From: Alphaproteobacteria bacterium
GTDB taxonomy: Bacteria; Pseudomonadota; Alphaproteobacteria; UBA8366
Assembly: GCA_030743445.1 (NCBI GenBank)
Contig: JASLSL010000105.1
Coordinates: forward strand, 1 to 8,510
Direction of reading: 5' to 3'
DNA length: 8,510 nucleotides
Shown here: piece after piece, positions 1 through 5,492 of the stretch
Position numbering within the stretch: position 1 is the stretch's first letter
Layout: every line of letters starts with the position of its first letter
Made by a program: the position numbers and the translations under genes
The notes under the pieces: model-generated
The model's database searches: none
What the model saw: the letters and a program-made list of their open reading frames with translations, nothing else
Told to the model about the DNA's origin: nothing

Positions 1-896
1 TCTGCCAACTCGAGGCCAGCGACAAGGTGGTCTCGTCGCGCGCGCTGTTCGGCTCGTGCCACTACATCATCAGCGAGTTGCTGCCGCGGTTCGGCGTCGA
101 GACCGTGTTCGTCGACGGCCCGGACCTGGACCAGTGGGAGAAGGCGCTCTCGGGCGGCGTCGCCTGCACCTTCCTCGAGACCCCGGCCAACCCGACGCTC
201 GAGATCAGCGACTTGGCCGCGATCGCCGAGCTGACCCATGCCGCCGGCGGCCGGCTGGTGGTCGACAACGCGCTTGCCTCGCCGGTGGTGCAAAAGCCGC
301 TCGAGTTCGGCGCCGACGTGGTGATCTATTCCGCGACCAAGCATATCGACGGCCAGGGCCGCAGCTTGGGCGGTGCCATCCTCGGTTCGTCCGAGGTCGT
401 CGACGAAATGCTCAACAACATCATGCGCCACGTCGGCCCGGCGTTGAGCCCGTTCAACGCCTGGCTGCTGTTGAAGGGGCTGGAGACGCTCGACCTCCGG
501 GTCGAACGGCACTCGAAGAACGCGCTCGCGGTCGCCGAGTTCCTGTCGGCACAGCCGGGTGTCACCCGGGTCCTCTATCCCGGGCTCGAAAGCCACCCGC
601 AGCACGAGTTGGCGATGCGTCAGATGCGCGACGGCGGCTCCATCGTCGCCTTCGAGATCGAAGGGGCCAAGGAGCGCGCCTTCCGCTTGCTCAACGCGCT
701 CGGGCTGATCGATATCTCCAACAATCTCGGCGATTCGAAGAGCCTGATCACCCATCCGGCGACGACGACCCACCAGCGCCTCGAGCAGGACGAGCGGGAT
801 CACCTCGGCATCACCGATGGATTGCTGCGGCTTTCGGTCGGGCTCGAGGACCCGGACGACGTCACCGCCGACCTGGCGCAAGCGCTCGAAGCCTAA
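1..896 (+). CDS. metZ: O-succinylhomoserine sulfhydrylase (MetZ), 5'-truncated by the window edge
   Basis: PLP-dependent enzyme of the Cys/Met-metabolism (trans-sulfuration) family. It makes homocysteine from O-succinylhomoserine and sulfide in cytoplasmic methionine synthesis. The reading frame is already open at base 3, giving 297 visible residues. Family members have about 390-400 residues, so roughly 100 N-terminal residues are missing; the GTG at 27 is an internal Val. The PLP Schiff-base lysine lies in YSATKHIDGQG (Lys codon 339-341). The Asp that pairs with the PLP pyridine nitrogen is in VVDN (codon 264-266). The SRALFGSCHY and HIDGQGRSLGG motifs are typical of MetZ and differ from the usual MetB/MetC and O-acetylhomoserine forms. 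The substrate call (succinyl rather than acetyl ester) is inferred from those motifs. The stop is TAA at 894-896. The gene converges on the enolase-superfamily gene across the 936-1049 repeat. Confidence 0.92.
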   Translation, partial: CQLEASDKVVSSRALFGSCHYIISELLPRFGVETVFVDGPDLDQWEKALSGGVACTFLETPANPTLEISDLAAIAELTHAAGGRLVVDNALASPVVQKPLEFGADVVIYSATKHIDGQGRSLGGAILGSSEVVDEMLNNIMRHVGPALSPFNAWLLLKGLETLDLRVERHSKNALAVAEFLSAQPGVTRVLYPGLESHPQHELAMRQMRDGGSIVAFEIEGAKERAFRLLNALGLIDISNNLGDSKSLITHPATTTHQRLEQDERDHLGITDGLLRLSVGLEDPDDVTADLAQALEA

Positions 897-935
897 TCGC
901 GCCTCGAAGTCGATCCTGTAGACCACAATTTTCGT

Positions 936-1049
936 GTCATTCCCGCGAAAGCGGGAATCCACGCCTGAGCCTGACAAACGAATGGATTTCGCGTGTTCAG
1001 ATGCTCAGGCATGGATTCCGGATCGACGCGATGCGTCGTCCGGAATGAC
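936..1049. repeat. Hairpin-rich intergenic repeat element (REP/MITE-like), 114 bp
   Basis: Seen directly: the element begins GTCATTCC (936-943) and ends with the exact reverse complement GGAATGAC (1042-1049). Three nested stems lie inside. ATTCCCGC/GCGGGAAT (939-946/951-958) closes a GAAA tetraloop. GCCTGAGC/GCTCAGGC (963-970/1003-1010) closes a 32-nt loop. ATTCCGGA plus CGACGC (1015-1029) pairs with GCGTCG plus TCCGGAAT (1033-1046), with one bulged T and a GAT loop. The first half translates to the 'SRESGNP' string often seen where such repeats are mis-called as protein. From general knowledge, the ATTCCCGC-GAAA-GCGGGAAT core is a common dispersed repeat in proteobacteria. It sits between two convergent stop codons (896 and 1074) and could act as a bidirectional terminator. 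There is no transposase gene and no clear T-tract. Confidence 0.8.
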
Positions 1050-1073
1050 GCCTATGTGGTAGGGGAACGCAAG

Positions 1074-2195
1074 TCACGCCCAAGGCTGGATCGCGAACTC
1101 GTCGACCGCGTCGGTGACGTAATCGAAGCCGAGGCCGGGTGCCGCCGGCAGCAGCACCCGGCCGCCGTCGAGCTCGGCCTGGGGCGTGATCAGGTTGCGG
1201 AAGTTGACGATCTGGTCGTCGGTGAAGACCTCGACGAAGCTCGCGTTCGGCGTGCTGGCGGCGAGATGCAGGTGCAGCTCGTGATAGGCGTGCGGGCAGA
1301 CCGAGACGCCATGCGCCGCCGCCAGCGCCGCGATGCGGCGCCATTCGGTGATCCCACCGCAGGCGATCGCGTCGGGCTGCAGGATCGCCGCCGCCGCCGC
1401 CTCCAACAACTCCTTGAAGCGCCAGCGTCCGGCCTCGATCTCGCCGGTCGCGACCGGCACCGGCGTGCGCTCGGCGAGCTTGGCGTGGCTCGCGATGTCG
1501 TCGGGCAGGAAGGGTTCCTCGATCCAATAGGGGTCGTAGGGCTCGAAGGCCGTCATGTAGCGCAGCGCCGTCTCGACATCGCGCCATCCGTTGTTGCAGT
1601 CGAGCATCAGGATCACGTCGTCGCCGATCGCCGCGCGGGCGGCCGCGATGCGCTCCTCCTCGCCGGCACGGTCGAGCCGCCCGACCTTCATCTTGACCGC
1701 GTCGAAGCCGAGATCGACATAGCCCTTGAGCTCGCGGCCCAGCATCTCGGGCGTCTTGCCGTCGAGGTAGTAGCCGCCGCTGGCGTAGCCGCGTACCGAT
1801 TCGACCGCAAAGCCGCCCAACAGCTTGTAAAGCGGCAGACCCGCGGCGCGCGCGTTGCGGTCCCAGAGCGCGATGTCGAGCGCGCTGATCGCCCGCATCA
1901 CCGCGCCGGCCCGGCCCTGCAGCAACGCCTCGCGGTACATCTCGTTCCACAGCCCCTCGACGCGGAACGGATCCTCCCCGATCAGCACCGGGGCCAACAG
2001 CTCGCGCACTGCCTCGGTGACGATGCTGCCGGCGGTACTGCCGCCATAGGTGAAGCCGATGCCCTTCACCCCGTCGTCGGCCTCGACCTCGACCAGGGCG
2101 AATTCGCGCGCCAACACCTGGCGCGACGAGAACGAGGTCGGATTATCGAGCGGGACCCGGACGGTGCAGGAGCGAACGGTGGTGATCTTGGTCAT
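1074..2195 (-). CDS. Enolase-superfamily enzyme, mandelate racemase subgroup (probable acid-sugar dehydratase or cycloisomerase)
   Basis: A 373-residue protein with the full mandelate racemase/muconate-lactonizing fold: N-terminal capping domain (about 1-125), then a (beta/alpha)7-beta barrel. Visible catalytic residues are the KxK pair K168/K170 (VKMKVG), metal ligands D199 (LDCNNGW), E226 (WIEEP) and E252 (ATGE), and the Asp-His dyad D275 (QPDAIACGG) and H302 (CPHAYHE). Spacing matches mandelate racemase (K164/K166, D195, E221, E247, D270, H297) apart from one residue between D199 and E226. This places it in the MR subgroup, which abstracts a proton alpha to a carboxylate. The substrate cannot be read from sequence; a sugar acid or lactone is favoured by the nearby IlvD/Edd dehydratase and alpha/beta hydrolase. 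The start is ATG at 2195, preceded by GGAAGG (complement of 2200-2205). It begins 19 bp after the hydrolase stop, so the two are probably co-transcribed. The stop is TGA at 1074-1076. Confidence 0.92.
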   Translation of the reverse strand: MTKITTVRSCTVRVPLDNPTSFSSRQVLAREFALVEVEADDGVKGIGFTYGGSTAGSIVTEAVRELLAPVLIGEDPFRVEGLWNEMYREALLQGRAGAVMRAISALDIALWDRNARAAGLPLYKLLGGFAVESVRGYASGGYYLDGKTPEMLGRELKGYVDLGFDAVKMKVGRLDRAGEEERIAAARAAIGDDVILMLDCNNGWRDVETALRYMTAFEPYDPYWIEEPFLPDDIASHAKLAERTPVPVATGEIEAGRWRFKELLEAAAAAILQPDAIACGGITEWRRIAALAAAHGVSVCPHAYHELHLHLAASTPNASFVEVFTDDQIVNFRNLITPQAELDGGRVLLPAAPGLGFDYVTDAVDEFAIQPWA

Positions 2196-2199
2196 ACGA

Positions 2200-2205
2200 C
2201 CTTCC
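2200..2205 (-). promoter_or_regulatory. Ribosome binding site of the enolase-superfamily gene
   Basis: The minus strand reads GGAAGG followed by TCGT and the ATG at 2195-2193. The site lies inside the 19-bp gap after the hydrolase stop (TAG, 2217-2215), consistent with independent re-initiation within one transcript. Confidence 0.6.
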
Positions 2206-2214
2206 GCGCGCGCC

Positions 2215-3093
2215 CTACTTCAGCCCGGTCATCGATTGGCTCACCGAGCGCGGATCGCGCGGCTTGAAGCCGCCGGTCTCGACCGCGGTTAGGAACCTTT
2301 GCAGCAGCAGGTTGAAGAGGTCCGGTTCCTCCAGATTGATCGCATGGCCCGAGGCCGGCAGCACGGCGAGCCAGGCATAGGGCATGGTGCGCTTCATCAT
2401 GACGTTGGGGTCGAGGCAGGGCTCATCCTCGTCGCCAGTCATGATCAGGGTCGGCACTTTGATATTCGCCATCCCTTCGGCGAGGTCATAGACCGACGGC
2501 CGCTCGCGCTGGACGCCCCGCATGGTATTGGCGCGGCCGAGCGGCGATTGCTTGTTGAAACGCGCGACGAAATCGTCGAAACCGCGCCGGTCCTTGTTCT
2601 GGAATTGCACCCGGGTCGGCCCCAACGTGTAGAAGGCGCCGACCGCCTCCATGCCGTCCGCCTCGAACTTGTCGGCGATCTCGTCGGTCTGTTCGCGCCA
2701 TTCGTCGCGATCGCCGCCGGCGCCGTAACCGCAGCCGCCGACCATCAGCGAGAGGGCCATCTCCGGGAAGTTGAGCCCGAAATGCAGGGTCGCGAAGCCG
2801 CCCTGGCTGATCCCCACGATGTGGGCCTTGTCGATCTTCAGGTGCTTGAGCACGTCGCGTACGTCCTCGGCGGCGCGCAGCTGGCTGTAGCTGGAGACGT
2901 CTTCCGGCACGTCCGACGGCGGGAAACCGCGCGCGTTGAAGGCGATGCATCGGTAGTTTCGGCTGAAGCAGCGGATCTGCGGCTCCCAGCCGACGATGTC
3001 GTCGGCGAATTCGTGGACGAAAATAATCGGCGGACCGTCGCCCGCCTCTTCGTAATAGAGCTTCACGCCATCGTCGGTCACCGCGTGCGGCAT
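2215..3093 (-). CDS. Alpha/beta hydrolase (possible lactonase or esterase)
   Basis: A 292-residue cytoplasmic alpha/beta-hydrolase of the AB_hydrolase_1 type; no signal peptide is visible. The oxyanion-side motif is HEF at 27-29, in place of the usual HG. The nucleophile elbow is GISQGG with Ser96. A cap region lies between about 120 and 205. The acid is in GDEDEPCLDP (219-229; D223 or D228). The catalytic His is H250 in ASGHAINLEEP. The fold resembles 3-oxoadipate enol-lactonase and related C-C or ester hydrolases. Lactone opening would suit the flanking acid-sugar enzymes, but this is inference and an esterase or haloperoxidase-like role is equally open. The start is ATG at 3093 with GGAGG upstream (complement of 3100-3104, 6-nt spacer). 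It lies 57 bp downstream of the dksA-like gene and 19 bp upstream of the enolase-superfamily gene, suggesting one minus-strand operon. Confidence 0.9.
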   Translation of the reverse strand: MPHAVTDDGVKLYYEEAGDGPPIIFVHEFADDIVGWEPQIRCFSRNYRCIAFNARGFPPSDVPEDVSSYSQLRAAEDVRDVLKHLKIDKAHIVGISQGGFATLHFGLNFPEMALSLMVGGCGYGAGGDRDEWREQTDEIADKFEADGMEAVGAFYTLGPTRVQFQNKDRRGFDDFVARFNKQSPLGRANTMRGVQRERPSVYDLAEGMANIKVPTLIMTGDEDEPCLDPNVMMKRTMPYAWLAVLPASGHAINLEEPDLFNLLLQRFLTAVETGGFKPRDPRSVSQSMTGLK

Positions 3094-3099
3094 GGCTTC

Positions 3100-3104
3100 C
3101 CTCC
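3100..3104 (-). promoter_or_regulatory. Ribosome binding site of the alpha/beta hydrolase gene
   Basis: The minus strand reads GGAGG within GGGAGGG, 6 nt upstream of the ATG at 3093. It is a near-perfect Shine-Dalgarno sequence and supports this start. Confidence 0.7.
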
Positions 3105-3150
3105 CTGGTTTTTGTCGGTTTGCCTCGTCGTTGTCGCCCGCCGGCCGTCC

Positions 3151-3510
3151 CTATTTGCCCTCGCCGGCGGTGGCGCAGTCGATGCAATTGGGTGTCGCGG
3201 GGTCAAGTTCGAGGCGCTTCGGCCGGACCTCGGCACCACAGGCGACGCAGTAACCGTATTCGCCGTCCTCGATGCGCTTCAGCGCGGCCTCGACGCGGGA
3301 CAGCTCGTCCTTGCGGCGGCGCTCGGTCTCCTTCGACATCGCCTGCATCTGGATTTCGTCCATGCGCGAGAGCCGCCCGACCGTGGTCTGGTCGACTTTG
3401 ACCGGCTTGGTCTCTTCGTGATGGGCCGCGACCAGACGCTGCAACTCGTCCCGTTCCTCGACCAACCGGACCTTGAGCCTGTCGATATCTGTTTCCGTAC
3501 GATCGCTCAT
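3151..3510 (-). CDS. DksA/TraR-family C4 zinc-finger protein, short form
   Basis: A 119-residue protein from the chosen ATG at 3510. Residues about 1-85 are charged and heptad-rich, fitting the DksA coiled coil (GRLSRMDEIQMQAM at 45-58, then an RRR- and Glu-rich helix). The C4 finger has C88-x2-C91 in YGYCVACG and C109-x2-C112 in NCIDCA. Family members bind the RNA polymerase secondary channel and alter promoter selection, often with ppGpp. It is shorter than E. coli DksA (about 150 residues), and I do not see a clear copy of the acidic DxxDxA coiled-coil tip, so a DksA-like activity is not assured. The frame extends to an ATG at 3552. That start has only a G-run one base away, whereas 3510 has AGGA (3518-3521) with a 7-nt spacer, so 3510 is preferred. 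The gene is divergent from the dehydratase and upstream of the hydrolase. Confidence 0.88.
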   Translation of the reverse strand: MSDRTETDIDRLKVRLVEERDELQRLVAAHHEETKPVKVDQTTVGRLSRMDEIQMQAMSKETERRRKDELSRVEAALKRIEDGEYGYCVACGAEVRPKRLELDPATPNCIDCATAGEGK

Positions 3511-3517
3511 CGCCTGA

Positions 3518-3521
3518 TCCT
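3518..3521 (-). promoter_or_regulatory. Ribosome binding site that decides the dksA-like start
   Basis: The minus strand reads AGGA, then 7 nt, then the ATG at 3510. The alternative upstream ATG at 3552 has GGGGG separated from it by a single base, too close to serve. The shorter 119-residue product is therefore favoured. Confidence 0.55.
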
Positions 3522-3560
3522 GCGCCGCGCCGGGGCGCGACTTTCGTTGCATTCCCCCGA

Positions 3561-3583
3561 TTTTGCGATGATATGGTGCAAAA
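3561..3583. promoter_or_regulatory. Inverted repeat TTTTGC-N11-GCAAAA, candidate operator
   Basis: A perfect 6-bp inverted repeat, TTTTGC (3561-3566) and GCAAAA (3578-3583), with an 11-bp AT-rich spacer. It lies in the 128-bp region between the divergent dksA-like and dehydratase starts. The 17-bp centre-to-centre spacing of the arms fits a dimeric regulator binding adjacent turns of DNA. No regulator gene is in the window, and no convincing -35/-10 pair could be placed around it, so this is a candidate only. Confidence 0.35.
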
Positions 3584-3625
3584 CTTCAACGGGATTCAGG
3601 GTATGGCCAAACCACACCCAAGGGA

Positions 3626-3630
3626 AGGGA
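3626..3630 (+). promoter_or_regulatory. Ribosome binding site of the IlvD/Edd dehydratase
   Basis: AGGGA, part of the purine-rich run 3621-3630, lies 8 nt before the ATG at 3639. It supports that start over the overlapping out-of-frame ATG at 3632. Confidence 0.65.
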
Positions 3631-3638
3631 ATTGAGCC

Positions 3639-5336
3639 ATGGCGAAGCGGCAGGATCAAGGATTGGCGCGCGGACTGACCAATTACGGCGATCGGGACTT
3701 CTCGCTCTATCTCCGGCGTTCGTTCGCCAAGGCGATGGGCTACAGCCTCGATACCTTGTCGAAACCGATCGTCGGGATCGCCGATTCCAGCAGCGGATAC
3801 AACAACTGCCATCGCAACTTCCCGGAATTGATCGAGGCGGTGAAGCGCGGCGTGCTGGCCACCGGCGGCCTGCCGATGACCTTCCCGACCGTCTCGCTGG
3901 CGGAGCCGATGCTGCACCCGACCAGCATGATGTTCCGCAACCTGATGTCGATCGACACCGAGGAGATGATCCGCGCCCAGCCGATGGACGCGGTGGTGCT
4001 GGTCGGCGGCTGCGACAAGACCGTGCCGGCGCAGATCATGGGCGCGACTTCGGCGGGGCGGCCGGCGATCCAGCTCTTGGGCGGGCCGATGATATCGGCC
4101 CAGCACGAGGGCGAGCGGCTCGGCGCGTGTACCGACTGCCGGCGCTTCTGGGCGCGCTATCGCGCCGGCGAGCTGGGCGACGACGAGATCGAGGGCGTCG
4201 AATCGCGCCTGGCGACGACCGCCGGCACCTGCCCGGTGATGGGCACCGCGAGCACCATGGCCTGCATCGCCGAGGCGCTGGGCATCGCACTTCCCGGCAC
4301 GGCGGCGATCCCGGCGGTCCATGCCGATCGCCTCCGCGCGGCCGAGGAGACCGGCCGACGCGCGGTCGAGCTCGCGACCCAAGGCGTCACCCCCGACCAA
4401 ATCGTCACCGAGAAATCGATCGAGAACGCGCTGCGTGTGTTGCTGGCGATCGGCGGCTCGACCAACGGGATCATCCATCTCGCCGCGATCGCCGGGCGGA
4501 TCGGGGTCGAGGTCTCGCTCGAGCGGCTCAACGAGATCAGCGACGAGACCCCGGTGCTGGTCAATCTGAAGCCGGCGGGCGAACACTACATGGAGGATTT
4601 CTACGCCGCCGGCGGGCTCGGCGCGGTGCTGCGCGAATTGCGGGACATGCTGCATCTGGAGACGATGACCGTCGCCGGCGAGACCCTCGGCGCGCGACTG
4701 GCGCGCGATCCGGGCTATGTCGACTCGGAGATAATCCGCCCGACCGCCGACCCGATCGATCCGGTTGGCGGACTGGTCGCCCTGTTCGGCTCGTTGGCGC
4801 CCGATGGCGCGATCCTGAAGCGCGCCGCCGCCGACGAGGCGCTGTTCGAGGCCGAGGGCCGCGCCGTGGTGTTTTCCTCGCCGGCCGACCTCGCCGAGCG
4901 CATCGACGACCCCGACCTCGACGTCGCACCGGAGGATTTCCTGGTGCTGCAGAACGCCGGCCCGAAGAGCGGCTACGGCATGCCCGAATGCGGCTATCTG
5001 CCGATCCCGGGCAAGCTGGCGCGCGCCGGGGTGAAGGATATGGTACGGATTTCCGATGCCCGGATGAGCGGCACCGCCTTCGGCACCATCGTGCTGCACG
5101 TGACGCCCGAAGCCGCCGATGGCGGGCCGCTGGGCCTGGTGCGCTCCGGCGACGCGATCCGGCTCAGCGTCAAGAACCGGCGCATCGACCTCGACGTGGC
5201 AGAGGGCGAATTGGAGCGCCGCCGGGCCGAGGCGACGCCCATCGCGGCGGAGCCGCGCGGCTATGCCAAGCTCTATCAGGATCACGTCTTGCAGGCCGAT
5301 CAGGGCTGCGATTTCGACTTTCTGCGCTCGGTTTGA
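3639..5336 (+). CDS. IlvD/Edd-family dehydratase, probable aldonate (sugar-acid) dehydratase
   Basis: A 565-residue iron-sulfur dehydratase that converts a 2,3-dihydroxy acid to a 2-keto acid. Candidate cluster cysteines are C57 (YNNCH), C125 (GGCDKTVP) and C198 (AGTCPVMGTAS). Metal-site residues E89, D126, K127 (the carbamylated Lys in this family) and E450 (MPECGY), and the catalytic Ser S477 (ISDARMSGTA), are all visible. Spacing follows R. leguminosarum L-arabinonate dehydratase as I recall it (C59, C127, C200, K129, S480), and three cysteines suggest a [2Fe-2S] enzyme. Length and the RMSGTAFGTIVLHV motif favour the sugar-acid branch over biosynthetic IlvD. Which aldonate it uses (arabinonate, xylonate, fuconate or other) cannot be decided; a divergent IlvD or phosphogluconate dehydratase is less likely. 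It is divergent from the dksA/hydrolase/enolase genes, whose products may act in the same pathway. Confidence 0.9.
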   Translation: MAKRQDQGLARGLTNYGDRDFSLYLRRSFAKAMGYSLDTLSKPIVGIADSSSGYNNCHRNFPELIEAVKRGVLATGGLPMTFPTVSLAEPMLHPTSMMFRNLMSIDTEEMIRAQPMDAVVLVGGCDKTVPAQIMGATSAGRPAIQLLGGPMISAQHEGERLGACTDCRRFWARYRAGELGDDEIEGVESRLATTAGTCPVMGTASTMACIAEALGIALPGTAAIPAVHADRLRAAEETGRRAVELATQGVTPDQIVTEKSIENALRVLLAIGGSTNGIIHLAAIAGRIGVEVSLERLNEISDETPVLVNLKPAGEHYMEDFYAAGGLGAVLRELRDMLHLETMTVAGETLGARLARDPGYVDSEIIRPTADPIDPVGGLVALFGSLAPDGAILKRAAADEALFEAEGRAVVFSSPADLAERIDDPDLDVAPEDFLVLQNAGPKSGYGMPECGYLPIPGKLARAGVKDMVRISDARMSGTAFGTIVLHVTPEAADGGPLGLVRSGDAIRLSVKNRRIDLDVAEGELERRRAEATPIAAEPRGYAKLYQDHVLQADQGCDFDFLRSV

Positions 5337-5418
5337 GACGAACCGGATCGCACGCACGACACACCCTCGAGATGGCGTGAATATCGGGCGAATGTCGCAA
5401 TTCTGGTTTAACGGACAC

Positions 5419-5433
5419 ATTTTAGGCTAAAAT
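5419..5433. promoter_or_regulatory. Perfect 15-bp palindrome over a -10-like hexamer upstream of the ABC-like gene
   Basis: ATTTTAG-G-CTAAAAT is a perfect inverted repeat with 7-bp arms and one central base. It sits 59 bp before the GTG at 5493 in an otherwise GC-rich intergenic region (5337-5492). Its right arm contains TAAAAT (5428-5433), which resembles a -10 box. The -35 at the expected distance (around 5405-5410, GGTTTA) is weak. A one-base loop cannot form an RNA hairpin, so a protein-binding DNA operator is the better reading. Confidence 0.4.
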
Positions 5434-5478
5434 CCGCCGCGTATCCGGCCACGAGGTCAAGCCGGGTCGGGTGATTAG

Positions 5479-5483
5479 GGAGG
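5479..5483 (+). promoter_or_regulatory. Ribosome binding site that supports the GTG start of the ABC-like gene
   Basis: GGAGG, within GGGAGGAAG, lies 9 nt before the GTG at 5493. An in-frame TGA at 5472-5474 closes the frame just upstream, and no ATG or TTG is in frame between them, so GTG 5493 is the only ordinary start. Confidence 0.7.
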
Positions 5484-5492
5484 AAGATTGCC

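Noticed and set aside
27..896. GTG at 27 as the start of the MetZ protein
   Set aside because: The frame is open to base 3 and reads on smoothly as family sequence (QLEASDKVVSSRALFGS), so the gene is cut by the window edge.
56..1048. 330-codon plus-strand frame overlapping metZ and the repeat
   Set aside because: Arg/Ala/Pro-rich shadow of metZ in another frame; its tail is translated repeat sequence.
993..2267. 424-codon plus-strand frame opposite the enolase-superfamily gene
   Set aside because: It is antisense to a gene with complete catalytic motifs. Its composition is the usual high-GC antisense type and no motif is recognisable.
3511..3552. ATG at 3552 as the dksA-like start (133 residues)
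   Set aside because: Its only purine run is one base from the ATG, while the internal ATG at 3510 has AGGA at 7 nt. The extra 14 residues look unlike the family.
2299..3678. 459-codon plus-strand frame opposite the hydrolase and dksA-like genes
   Set aside because: It runs antisense through two well-supported genes and the divergent promoter region, with no domain signal.
3632..5380. 582-codon plus-strand frame starting 7 bp before the dehydratase ATG
   Set aside because: Arg/Gly-rich out-of-frame shadow; the RBS spacing and family motifs belong to the 3639 frame.
5337..5418. Rho-independent terminator after the dehydratase
   Set aside because: No GC stem followed by a T-run is visible. 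The only strong palindrome (5419-5433) has a one-base loop and cannot form an RNA hairpin.
3507..5420. 637-codon minus-strand frame opposite the dehydratase
   Set aside because: It is His/Arg/Asp/Ala-rich antisense of a dehydratase with all active-site residues present, a common artefact in high-GC DNA.
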